The notes under the pieces were generated by a model. That model searched no databases and had not been told where the DNA came from. It worked only from the letters and a program-made list of their open reading frames with translations. From Hydractinia symbiolongicarpus (lineage: Eukaryota; Cnidaria; Hydrozoa; Anthoathecata; Hydractiniidae), in contig NC_079884.1 of the NCBI RefSeq assembly GCF_029227915.1, positions 5,644,001 through 5,708,000 of the forward strand: a stretch of DNA of 64,000 nucleotides, given 5' to 3'. Shown here piece after piece: positions 35,308-46,630 of the stretch; position 1 is the stretch's first letter; every line of letters begins with the position of its first letter. The position numbers were made by a program, and so were the translations under genes.

Positions 35308-37529
35308 AAATGAGTTTACTCCCTTGGTACTTTCTTTGTATACTTTTGACTAAACGGGCCGAGTCCAGGATTTACGGGAAATCGCAGGTTTTCGTTTGCC
35401 GGCGATTAAACTTCTTTTATTCAGCGTCTTATCAAAAATGAAAACATTTTTAAAAACTACAAGTCTCATGCGTTTTAGTGGTGAAAAAGTAATTTAAAAA
35501 ATCGTTCAGGAAATGAGTTTACTCCCTGGGTACTTTCTTTGTATACTTTTGAATATACGGGCCAAGCCGGGATTTACGGGAAATCGCGGGTTTTCGTTTG
35601 CCGGCGATTAAACTTCTTTTATTCAGCGTCTCATCAAAAATGAAAACATTCTTGAAAACTACAAGTCTCATGCGTTTTAGTGGTGAAATAATAATTTAAA
35701 AAATCGTTTGGGAAATGAGTTTACTCCCTGGGTACTTTCTTTGTATACTTTTGACTATACGGGCAGAGTCCAGGATTTACGGGAAATCGCAGGTTTTCGT
35801 TTGCCGGCGATTAAACTTCTTTTATTCAGCGTCTCATCAAAAATGAAAACATTTTTAAAAACTACAAGTCTCATGCGTTTTAGTGGTGAAAAAGTAATTT
35901 AAAAAATCGTTCGGGAAATGAGTTTACTCCCTGGGTACTTTCTTTGTATACTTTTGAATATACGGGCCAAGCCGGTATTTACGGGAAATCGCGGGTTTTC
36001 GTTTGCCGGCGATGAAACTTCTTTTATTCAGCGTCTCATCAGAAATGAAAACATTTTTAAAAACTACAGGTCTTATGCGTTTTAGTGGTGAAAAAATAAT
36101 TTAAAACATCGTTCGGGAAATAAGTTTACTCACAGGGTACTTTCTTTGTATACTTTTGACTATACGGGCCGAGTCCGGGATTTACGGGAAATCGCGGATT
36201 TTCGTTTGCCGGCGATTAAACTTCTTTTATTCAGCGTCCCATCAAATATGAAAATATTTTTGAAAACTACAAGTCTCATGCGTTTAGTGGTAAAAAAATA
36301 ATATAAAAAATCGTTCGGGAAAAGAGTTTACTCCCTGGGTACTTTCTTTGCATACTTTTGACTATACGGGCCAAGCCCGGGATATACGGGAAATCGCGGG
36401 TTTTCGTTTGCCAGCGATTAAACTTCTTTTATTCAGCGTCTCATCAAAAATGAAAACATTTTTAAAAACTACAAGTCTTATGCGTTTTAGTGGTGAAAAA
36501 ATAATTTAAAAAATCGTTCTGGAAATGAGTTTACTCCCTGGGTACTTTCTTTGTATACTTTTGACTATACGGGCCGAGTCCGGGATTTAGGGAAATCGCA
36601 GGTTTTCGTTTGCCTGCGATTAAACTGCTTTTATTCAGCGTCTCATCAAAAATGAAAACATTTTTGAAAACTACAAGTCTCATGCGTTTTAGTGGTGAAA
36701 AAGTAATTTAAAAATCGTTCGGGAAATGAGTTTACTCCCTGGGTACTTTCTTTGTATACTTTTGACTATACGGGCCAAGCCCGGGATTTACGGGAAATCG
36801 CGGGTTTTCGTTTGCCGGCGATTAAACTGCTTTTATTCAGCGTCTCATAAAAAATGAAAACATTCTTGAAAACTACAAGTCTCATGCGTTTTAGTGGTGA
36901 AATAGTAATTTAAAAAATCGTTTGGGAAATGAGTTTACTCCCTGGGTACTTTCTTTGTATACTTTTGACTATACGGGCCGAGTCCAGGATTTACGGGAAA
37001 TCGCAGGTTTTCGTTTGCCGGCGATTAAACTTCTTTTATTCAGCGTCTTATCAAAAATGAAAACATTTTTAAAAACTACAAGTCTCATGCGTTTTAGTGG
37101 TGAAAAAGTAATTTAAAAAATCGTTCGGGAAATGAGTTTACTCCCTGGGTACTTTCTTTGTATACTTTTGAATATACGGGCCAAGCCGGGATTTACGGGA
37201 AATCGCGGGTTTTCGTTTGCCGGCGATTAAACTTCTTTTATTCAGCGTCTCATCAAAAATGAAAACATTCTTGAAAACTACAAGTCTCATGCGTTTTAGT
37301 GGTGAAATAATAATTTAAAAAATCGTTTGGGAAATGAGTTTACTCCCTGGGTACTTTCTTTGTATACTTTTGACTATACGGGCAGAGTCCAGGATTTACG
37401 GGAAATCGCAGGTTTTCGTTTGCCGGCGATTAAACTTCTTTTATTCAGCGTCTCATCAAAAATGAAAACATTTTTAAAAACTACAAGTCTCATGCGTTTT
37501 AGTGGTGAAAAAGTAATTTAAAAAATCGC

Positions 37530-38137
37530 TCGGGAAATGAGTTTACTCCCTGGGTACTTTCTTTGTATACATTCGACTATACGGGCCAAGCCCCGGATTT
37601 ACGGGAAAACGCGGGATTTCGTTTGCCGGCGATTAAACCTCTTTCATTAGGCGTCTCATCAAAAATGAAAACATTTTTGAAAACTACAAGTCTCATGCGT
37701 TTTAGTGTTGAAAAAATAATTTAAAAAATCGTTCGGGAAATGAGTTTACTCTCTGGGTACTTTCTTTGTATACATTCGACTATACGGGCCAAGCCCGGGA
37801 TTTACGGGAAATCGCGGGTTTCGTTTTCCGGCGATTAAACCTCTTTCATTAAGCGTCTCATCAAAAATGAAAACATTTTTGAAAACTACAAGTCTCATGC
37901 GTTTTAGTGGTGAAAAAAAAATTTCAAAAATCGTTCGGGAAATGAGTTTACTCCCTGGTTACTTTCTTTGTATACATTAGACTATACGGGCCAAGCCCCG
38001 GATTTACGGGAAAACGCGGGATTTCGTTTGCCGGCGATTAAACCTCTTTCATTAAGCGTCTCATCAAAAATGAAAACATTTTTGAAAACTACAAGTCTCA
38101 TGCGTTTTAGTGGTGAAATAATAATTTAAAAAATCGT
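37530..38137 (+). repeat. B-class cassette (B2-B1-B2)
   Basis: It has the same arrangement as at 34697 and is preceded by the same ATCGCTCGGG marker. Private changes are ATTAGGCGTCTC in the first B2, TTTAGTGTTG, a one-base loss in the B1 core (GCGGGTTTCG), AAAATTTCAAAAATCG, and TACATTAGAC in the last B2. Confidence 0.85.
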
Positions 38138-39356
38138 TTGGGAAATGAGTTTACTCCCTGGGTACTTTCTTTGTATACTTTTGACTATACGGGCCGAGTC
38201 CAGGATTTACGGGAAATCGCAGGTTTTCGTTTGCCGGCGAATAAACTTCTTTTATTCAGCGTCTCATCAAAAATGAAAACATTTTTAAAAACTACAAGTC
38301 TTATGCGTTTTAGTGGTGAAAAAATAATTTAAAAAATCGTTCTGGAAATGAGTTTACTCCCTGGGTACTTTCTTTGTATACTTTTGACTATACGGGCCGA
38401 GTCCGGGATTTAGGGAAATCGCAGGTTTTCGTTTGCCGGCGATTAAACTGCTTTTATTCAGCGTCTCATCAAAAATGAAAACATTTTTGAAAACTACAAG
38501 TCTCATGCGTTTTAGTGGTGAAAAAGTAATTTAAAAAATCGTTCGGGAAATGAGTTTACTCCCTGGGTACTTTCTTTGTATACTTTTGACTATACGGGCC
38601 AAGCTCGGGATTTACGGGAAATCGCGGGTTTTCGTTTGCCGGCGATTAAACTGCTTTTATTCAGCGTCTCATCAAAAATGAAAACATTCTTGAAAACTAC
38701 AAGTCTCATGCGTTTTAGTGGTGAAATAATAATTTAAAAAATCGTTTGGGAAATGAGTTTACTCCCTGGGTACTTTCTTTGTATACTTTTGACTATACGG
38801 GCCGAGTCCAGGATTTACGGGAAATCGCAGGTTTTCGTTTGCCGGCGATTAAACTTCTTTTATTCAGCGTCTTATCAAAAATGAAAACATTTTTAAAAAC
38901 TACAAGTCTCATGCGTTTTAGTGGTGAAAAAGTAATTTAAAAAATCGTTCGGGAAATGAGTTTACTCCCTGCGTACTTTCTTTGTATACTTTTGAATATA
39001 CGGGCCAAGCCGGGATTTACGGGAAATCGCAGTTTTTCGTTTGCCGGCGATTAAACTTCTTTTATTCAGCGTCTCATCAAAAATGAAAACATTCTTGAAA
39101 ACTACAAGTCTCATGCGTTTTAGTGGTGAAATAATAATTTAAAAAATCGTTTGGGAAATGAGTTTACTCCCTGGGTACTTTCTTTGTATACTTTTGACTA
39201 TACGGGCAGAGTCCAGGATTTACGGAAAGTCGCAGGTTTTCGTTTGCCGGCGATTAAACTTCTTTTATTCAGCGTCTCATCAAAAATGAAAACATTTTTA
39301 AAAACTACAAGTCTCATGCGTTTTAGTGGTGAAAAAGTAATTTAAAAAATCGCTCG

Positions 39357-39759
39357 GGAAATGAGTTTACTCCCTGGGTACTTTCTTTGTATACATTCGA
39401 CTATACGGGCCAAGCCCCGGATTTACGGGAAAACGCGGGATTTCGTTTGCCGGCGATTAAACCTCTTTCATTAGGCGTCTCATCAAAAATGAAAACATTT
39501 TTGAAAACTACAAGTCTCATGCGTTTTAGTGGTGAAAAAATAATTTAAAAAATCGTTCGGGAAATGAGTTTACTCCCTGGGTACTTTCTTTGTATACATT
39601 AGACTATACGGGCCAAGCCCCGGATTTACGGGAAAACGCGGGATTTCGTTTGCCGGCGATTAAACCTCTTTCATTAAGCGTCTCATCAAAAATGAAAACA
39701 TTTTTGAAAACTACAAGTCTCATGCGTTTTAGTGGTGAAATAATAATTTAAAAAATCGT
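39357..39759 (+). repeat. B-class cassette (B2-B2), B1 lost
   Basis: Two B2 monomers follow ATCGCTCGGG. The first has ATTAGGCGTCTC and the second TACATTAGAC, the same private marks as the outer two monomers of the cassette at 37530. The middle B1 is missing here, so this is either a contracted copy of that cassette or the form from which the other was extended. Confidence 0.87.
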
Positions 39760-40163
39760 TTGGGAAATGAGTTTACTCCCTGGGTACTTTCTTTGTATAC
39801 TTTTGACTATACGGGTCGAGTCCAGGATTTACGGGAAATCGCAGGTTTTCGTTTGCCGGCGATTAAACTTCTTTTATTCAGCGTCTTATCAAAAATGAAA
39901 ACATTTTTAAAAACTACAAGTCTCATGCGTTTTAGTGGTGAAAAAGTAATTTAAAAAATCGTTCGGGAAATGAGTTTACTCCCTGGGTACTTTCTTTGTA
40001 TACTTTTGAATATAGGGCCAAGCCGGGATTTACGGGAAATCGCGGGTTTTCGTTTGCCGGCGATTAAACTTCTTTTATTCAGCGTCTCATCAAAAATGAA
40101 AACATTCTTGAAAACTACAAGTCTCATGCGTTTTAGTGGTGAAATAATAATTTAAAAAATCGT

Positions 40164-41175
40164 TTGGGAATTGAGTTTACTCCCTGGGTACTTTCTTTGT
40201 ATACTTTTGACTATACGGGCAGAGCCCAGGATTTAGGGGAAATCGCAGGTTTTCGTTTGCCGGCGATTAAACTTCTTTTATTCAGCGTCTCATCAAAAAT
40301 GAAAACATTTTTAAAAACTACAAGTCTCATGCGTTTTAGTGGTGAAAAAGTAATTTAAAAAATCGTTCGGGAAATGAGTTTACTCCCTGGGTACTTTCTT
40401 TGTATACTTTTGAATATACGGGCCAAGCCGGTATTTACGGGAAATCGCGGGTTTTCGTTTGCCGGCGATTAAACTTCTTTTATTCAGCGTCTCATCAAAA
40501 ATGAAAACATTTTTAAAAACTACAGGTCTTATGCGTTTTAGTGGTGAAATAATAATTTAAAAAATCGTTTGGGAATTGAGTTTACTCCCTGGGTACTTTC
40601 TTTGTATACTTTTGACTATACGGGCAGAGCCCAGGATTTAGGGGAAATCGCAGGTTTTCGTTTGCCGGCGATTAAACTTCTTTTATTCAGCGTCTCATCA
40701 AAAATGAAAACATTCTTGAAAACTACAAGTCTCATGCGTTTTAGTGGTGAAATAATAATTTAAAAAATCGTTTGGGAATTGAGTTTACTCCCTGGGTACT
40801 TTCTTTGTATACTTTTGACTATACGGGCAGAGCCCAGGATTTAGGGGAAATCGCAGGTTTTCGTTTGCCGGCGATTAAACTTCTTTTATTCAGCGTCTCA
40901 TCAAAAATGAAAACATTTTTAAAAACTACAAGTCTCATGCGTTTTAGTGGTGAAAAAGTAATTTAAAAAATCGTTCGGGAAATGAGTTTACTCCCTGGGT
41001 ACTTTCTTTGTATACTTTTGAATATACGGGCCAAGCCGGTATTTACGGGAAATCGCGGGTTTTCGTTTGCCGGCGATTAAACTTCTTTTATTCAGCGTCT
41101 CATCAAAAATGAAAACATTTTTAAAAACTACAGGTCTTATGCGTTTTAGTGGTGAAAAAATAATTTAAAAAATCG
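40164..41175 (+). repeat. Local expansion of a GAATTGAG monomer (X-Y-X-X-Y)
   Basis: Monomer X, with the private GGGAATTGAGTTTAC and CAGAGCCCAGGATTTAGGGG, occurs at 40164, 40569 and 40772. Monomer Y (GAATATACGG, GCCGGTATTT) lies at about 40367 and 40974. The spacings of 405 and 203 bp show a two-monomer duplication and a one-monomer duplication. A related X with normal GATTTACGGG lies at 41784 and may be the parent form. Confidence 0.87.
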
Positions 41176-41987
41176 TTCGGGAAATGAGTTTACTCACAGG
41201 GTACTTTCTTTGTATACTTTTGACTATACGGGCCGAGTCCGGGATTTACGGGAAATCGCGGATTTTCGTTTGCCGGCGATTAAACTTCTTTTATTCAGCG
41301 TCCCATCAAATATGAAAATATTTTTGAAAACTACAAGTCTCATGCGTTTAGTGGTAAAAAAATAATATAAAAAATCGTTCGGGAAAAGAGTTTACTCCCT
41401 GGGTACTTTCTTTGTATACTTTTGACTATACGGGCCAAGCCCGGGATATACGGGAAATCGCGGGTTTTCGTTTGCCAGCGATTAAACTTCTTTTATTCAG
41501 CGCCTCATCAAAAATGAAAACATTTTTAAAAACTACAAGTCTTATGCGTTTTAGTGGTGAAAAAATAATTTAAAAAATCGTTCTGGAAATGAGTTTACTC
41601 ACAGGGTACTTTCTTTGTATACTTTTGACTATACGGGCCGAGTCCGGGATTTAGGGAAATCGCAGGTTTTCGTTTGCCGGCGATTAAACTGCTTTTATTC
41701 AGCGTCTCATCAAAAATGAAAACATTTTTGAAAACTACAAGTCTCATGCGTTTTAGTGGTGAAAAAGTAATTTAAAAAATCGTTTGGGAATTGAGTTTAC
41801 TCCCTGGGTACTTTCTTTGTATACTTTTGACTATACGGGCAGAGCCCAGGATTTACGGGAAATCGCAGGTTTTCGTTTGCCGGCGATTAAACTTCTTTTA
41901 TTCAGCGTCTCATCAAAAATGAAAACATTTTTAAAAACTACAAGTCTCATGCGTTTTAGTGGTGAAAAAGTAATTTAAAAAATTGTT

Positions 41988-43000
41988 CGGGAAATGAGTT
42001 TACTCCCTGGGTACTTTCTTTGTATACTTTTGAATATACGGGCCAAGCCGGTATTTACGGGAAATCGCGGGTTTTCGTTTGCCGGCGATTAAACTTCTTT
42101 TATTCAGCGTCTCATCAAAAATGAAAACATTTTTAAAAACTACAAGTCTCATGCGTTTTAGTGGTGAAAAAGTAATTTAAAAAATCGTTCGGGAAATGAG
42201 TTTACTCCCTGGGTACTTTCTTTGTATACTTTTGAATATACGGGCCAAGCCGGTATTTACGGGAAATCGCGGGTTTTCGTTTGCCGGCGATTAAACTTCT
42301 TTTATTCAGCGTCTCATCAAAAATGAAAACATTTTTAAAAACTACAGGTCTTATGCGTTTTAGTGGTGAAAAAATAATTTAAAAAATCGTTCGGGAAATG
42401 AGTTTACTCACAGGGTACTTTCTTTGTATACTTTTGACTATACGGGCCGAGTCCGGGATTTACGGGAAATCGCGGATTTTCGTTTGCCGGCGATTAAACT
42501 TCTTTTATTCAGCGTCCCATCAAATATGAAAATATTTTTGAAAACTACAAGTCTCATGCGTTTAGTGGTAAAAAAATAATATAAAAAATCGTTCGGGAAA
42601 AGAGTTTACTCCCTGGGTACTTTCTTTGTATACTTTTGACTATACGGGCCAAGCCCGGGATATACGGGAAATCGCGGGTTTTCGTTTGCCAGCGATTAAA
42701 CTTCTTTTATTCAGCGTCTCATCAAAAATGAAAACATTTTTAAAAACTACAAGTCTTATGCGTTTTAGTGGTGAAAAAATAATTTAAAAAATCGTTCTGG
42801 AAATGAGTTTACTCACAGGGTACTTTCTTTGTATACTTTTGACTATACGGGCCGAGTCCGGGATTTAGGGAAATCGCAGGTTTTCGTTTGCCGGCGATTA
42901 AACTGCTTTTATTCAGCGTCTCATCAAAAATGAAAACATTTTTGAAAACTACAAGTCTCATGCGTTTTAGTGGTGAAAAAGTAATTTAAAAAATCGTTCG
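41988..43000 (+). repeat. Copy of the 31.9-32.9 kb segment at 10127 bp offset
   Basis: It contains the doubled GAATATACGG monomer, the CACAGGG/TCCCATC monomer, the GGGAAAAGAG/GATATACGGG monomer and a TTTAGGG/AAACTGCTT monomer, in the same order as 31862-32880. Small differences are ACGTGCCGAGTCTGGG and GGATTTTTG in the left segment only, and CACAGGG before the TTTAGGG monomer in the right segment. Confidence 0.78.
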
Positions 43001-43200
43001 GGAAATGAGTTTACTCCCTGGGTACTTTCTTTGTATACATTCGACTATACGGGCCAAGCCCCGGATTTACGGGAAAACGCGGGATTTCGTTTGCCGGCGA
43101 TTAAACCTCTTTCATTAAGCGTCTCATCAAAAATGAAAACATTTTTGAAAACTACAAGTCTCATGCGTTTTAGTGGTGAAATAATAATTTAAAAAATCGT
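43001..43200 (+). repeat. Single B2 monomer
   Basis: An isolated B2 monomer (ATTCGAC, CCCCGG, AAAACGCGGG, AAACCTCTTTCATTAAGCG) is followed by GTTTGGG and a GAGTCCAGG/GTCTTATC A monomer. That exit is the same as from the cassette at 39357. Confidence 0.87.
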
Positions 43201-43405
43201 TTGGGAAATGAGTTTACTCCCTGGGTACTTTCTTTGTATACTTTTGACTATACGGGCCGAGTCCAGGATTTACGGGAAATCGCAGGTTTTCGTTTGCCGG
43301 CGATTAAACTTCTTTTATTCAGCGTCTTATCAAAAATGAAAACATTTTTAAAAACTACAAGTCTCATGCGTTTTAGTGGTGAAAAAGTAATTTAAAAAAT
43401 CGTTC

Positions 43406-45837
43406 GGGAAATGAGTTTACTCCCTGGGTACTTTCTTTGTATACTTTTGACTATACGGGCAGAGTCCAGGATTTACGGGAAATTGCAGGTTTTCGTTTGC
43501 CGGCGATTAAACTTCTTTTATTCAGCGTCTCATCAAAAATGAAAACATTTTTAAAAACTACAAGTCTCATGCGTTTTAGTGGTGAAAAAGTAATTTAAAA
43601 AATCGTTCGGGAAATGAGTTTACTCCCTGGGTACTTTCTTTGTATACTTTTGAATATACAGGCCAAGCCGGTATTTACGGCAAATCGCGGGTTTTCGTTT
43701 GCCGGCGATTAAACTTCTTTTATTCAGCGTCTCATCAAAAATGAAAACATTTTTAAAAACTACAGGTCTTATGCGTTTTAGTGGTGAAAAAATAATTTAA
43801 AAAATCGTTCGGGAAATGAGTTTACTCACAGGGTACTTTCTTTGTATACTTTTGACTATACGGGCCGAGTCCGGGATTTACGGGAAATCGCGGATTTTCG
43901 TTTGCCGGCGATTAAACTTCTTTTATTCAGCGTCCCATCAAATATGAAAATATTTTTGAAAACTACAAGTCTCATGCGTTTAGTGGTAAAAAAATAATAT
44001 AAAAAATCGTTCGGGAAAAGAGTTTACTCCCTGGGTACTTTCTTTGTATACTTTTGACTATACGGGCAGAGTCCAGGATTTACGGGAAATCGCAGGTTTT
44101 CGTTTGCCGGCGATTAATCTTCTTTTATTCAGCGTCTCATCAAAAATGAAAACATTTTTAAAAACTACAAGTCTCATGCGTTTTAGTGGTGAAAAAGTAA
44201 TTTAAAAAATCGTTCGGGAAATGAGTTTACTCCCTGGGTACTTTCTTTGTATACATTCGACTATACGGGCCAAGCCCCGGATTTACGGGAAAACGCGGGA
44301 TTTCGTTTGCCGGCGATTAAACCTCTTTCATTAAGCGTCTCATCAAAAATGAAAACATTTTTGAAAACTACAAGTCTCATGCGTTTTAGTGGTGAAAAAA
44401 TAATTTAAAAAATCGTTCGGGAAATGAGTTTACTCTCTGGGTACTTTCTTTGTATACATTCGACTATACGGGCCAAGCCCGGGATTTACGGGAAATCGCG
44501 GGTTTTCGTTTTCCGGCGATTAAACCTCTTTCATTAAGCGTCTCATCAAAAATGAAAACATTTTTGAAAACTACAAGTCTCATGCGTTTTAGTGGTGAAA
44601 AAGTAATTTAAAAAATCGTTCGGGAAATGAGTTTACTCCCTGGGTACTTTCTTTGTATACTTTTGACTATACGGGCAGAGTCCAGGATTTACGGGAAATT
44701 GCAGGTTTTCGTTTGCCGGCGATTAAACTTCTTTTATTCAGCGTCTCATCAAAAATGAAAACATTTTTAAAAACTACAAGTCTCATGCGTTTTAGTGGTG
44801 AAAAAGTAATTTAAAAAATCGTTCGGGAAATGAGTTTACTCCCTGGGTACTTTCTTTGTATACTTTTGAATATACAGGCCAAGCCGGTATTTACGGCAAA
44901 TCGCGGGTTTTCGTTTGCCGGCGATTAAACTTCTTTTATTCAGCGTCTCATCAAAAATGAAAACATTTTTAAAAACTACAGGTCTTATGCGTTTTAGTGG
45001 TGAAAAAATAATTTAAAAAATCGTTCGGGAAATGAGTTTACTCACAGGGTACTTTCTTTGTATACTTTTGACTACACGGGCCGAGTCCGGGATTTACGGG
45101 AAATCGCGGATTTTCGTTTGCCGGCGATTAAACTTCTTTTATTCAGCGTCCCATCAAATATGAAAATATTTTTGAAAACTACAAGTCTCATGCGTTTAGT
45201 GGTAAAAAAATAATATAAAAAATCGTTCGGGAAAAGAGTTTACTCCCTGGGTACTTTCTTTGTATACTTTTGACTATACGGGCAGAGTCCAGGATTTACG
45301 GGAAATCGCAGGTTTTCGTTTGCCGGCGATTAATCTTCTTTTATTCAGCGTCTCATCAAAAATGAAAACATTTTTAAAAACTACAAGTCTCATGCGTTTT
45401 AGTGGTGAAAAAGTAATTTAAAAAATCGTTCGGGAAATGAGTTTACTCCCTGGGTACTTTCTTTGTATACATTCGACTATACGGGCCAAGCCCCGGATTT
45501 ACGGGAAAACGCGGGATTTCGTTTGCCGGCGATTAAACCTCTTTCATTAAGCGTCTCATCAAAAATGAAAACATTTTTGAAAACTACAAGTCTCATGCGT
45601 TTTAGTGGTGAAAAAATAATTTAAAAAATCGTTCGGGAAATGAGTTTACTCTCTGGGTACTTTCTTTGTATACATTCGACTATACGGGCCAAGCCCGGGA
45701 TTTACGGGAAATCGCGGGTTTTCGTTTTCCGGCGATTAAACCTCTTTCATTAAGCGTCTCATCAAAAATGAAAACATTTTTGAAAACTACAAGTCTCATG
45801 CGTTTTAGTGGTGAAAAAAAAATTTAAAAAATCGTTC
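43406..45837 (+). repeat. Two tandem copies of a 6-monomer HOR (1216 bp each)
   Basis: Copies run 43406-44621 and 44622-45837. The order is a CAGAGTCCAGG monomer with GAAATTGCAGG, a monomer with GAATATACAGG and TACGGCAAATCG, a CACAGGG/TCCCATC monomer, a GGGAAAAGAG/CAGAGTCC monomer with GGCGATTAATCTTC, a B2 and a B1. The rare marks GAAATTGCAGG, GAATATACAGG (43652, 44868) and GATTAATC (44112, 45328) all repeat at exactly 1216 bp. The copies differ by very few bases, such as GACTACACGGG in the second. Confidence 0.93.
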
Positions 45838-46630
45838 GGGAAATGAGTTTACTCCCTGGGTACTTTCTTTGTATACATTCGACTATACGGGCCAAGCCCC
45901 GGATTTACGGGAAAACGCGGGATTTCGTTTGCCGGCGATTAAACCTCTTTCATTAAGCGTCTCATCAAAAATGAAAACATTTTTGAAAACTACAAGTCTC
46001 ATGCGTTTTAGTGGTGAAAAAATAATTTAAAAAATCGTTCGGGAAATGAGTTTACTCTGGGTACTTTCTTTGTATACTTTTGACTATACGGGCCGAGTCC
46101 GGGATTTACGGGAAATCGCGGATTTTCGTTTGCCGGCGATTAAACTTCTTTTATTCAGCGTCCTATCAATTATGAAAACATTTTTAAAAACTACAAGTCT
46201 CATGCGTTTTAGTGGTGAAAAAGTAATTTAAAAAATCGCTCGGGAAATGAGTTTACTCCCTGGGTACTTTCTTTGTATACATTCGACTATACGGGCCAAG
46301 CCCGGGATTTACGGTAAATCGCGGGTTTTCGTTTGCCATCAAAAATGAAAACATTTTTGAAAACTACAAGTCTCATGCGTTTTAGTGGTGAAAAAATAAT
46401 TTAAAAAATCGTTCGGGAAATGAGTTTACTCTGGGTACTTTCTTTGTATACTTTTGACTATACGGGCCGAGTCCGGGATTTACGGGAAATCGCGGATTTT
46501 CGTTTGCCGGCGCTTAAACTTCTTTTATTCAGCGTCCTATCAAATATGAAAATATTTTTGAAAACTGCAAGTCTCATGCGTTTAGTGGTAAAAAAATAAT
46601 GTAAAAAATCGTTCGGGAAATGAGTTTACT
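45838..46630 (+). repeat. B-to-CATGGGC transition segment
   Basis: It holds a B2 monomer, an A monomer with a two-base loss (GAGTTTACTCTGGG, near 46041), a truncated B-derived monomer and another A monomer with the same two-base loss (near 46416). The A monomers have GCGTCCTATCAA instead of the TCCCATC of the left half of the window. TCCTATC is the form found in the rest of the window, so the change of variant falls here. Confidence 0.83.
46242..46414 (+). repeat. Truncated monomer with 30-bp deletion (173 bp), copy 1
   Basis: TTTGCC is joined directly to ATCAAAAATG, omitting the 30 bp from GGCGATTAAA through AAGCGTCTC. The 5' part has ATTCGAC and CCCGGGATTTACGGTAAATC, so the parent was B1-like or a hybrid. 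The same deletion occurs in two monomers near 58.8 and 61.0 kb. Confidence 0.92.

Larger units (their letters stand above)
31252..43405 (+). repeat. Region of a ~9-monomer HOR (1822-1824 bp) with insertions
   Basis: A pair of monomers, GAGTCCAGG with GTCTTATC followed two monomers later by CAGAGTCCAGG with TCTCATC, recurs at 31252/31657, 36922/37327 and 38746/39151 (405 bp apart each time). The CAGAGTCCAGG monomers at 31657 and 33479 are 1822 bp apart, and those at 37327 and 39151 are 1824 bp apart. Between 33479, 35708 and 37327 the spacing is 2229 and 1619 bp (11 and 8 monomers), so units were lengthened and shortened. A marker, GGGAAAAGAGTTTAC instead of GGGAAATGAGTTTAC, recurs near 32471, 36318, 41385 and 42598. 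Confidence 0.8.
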
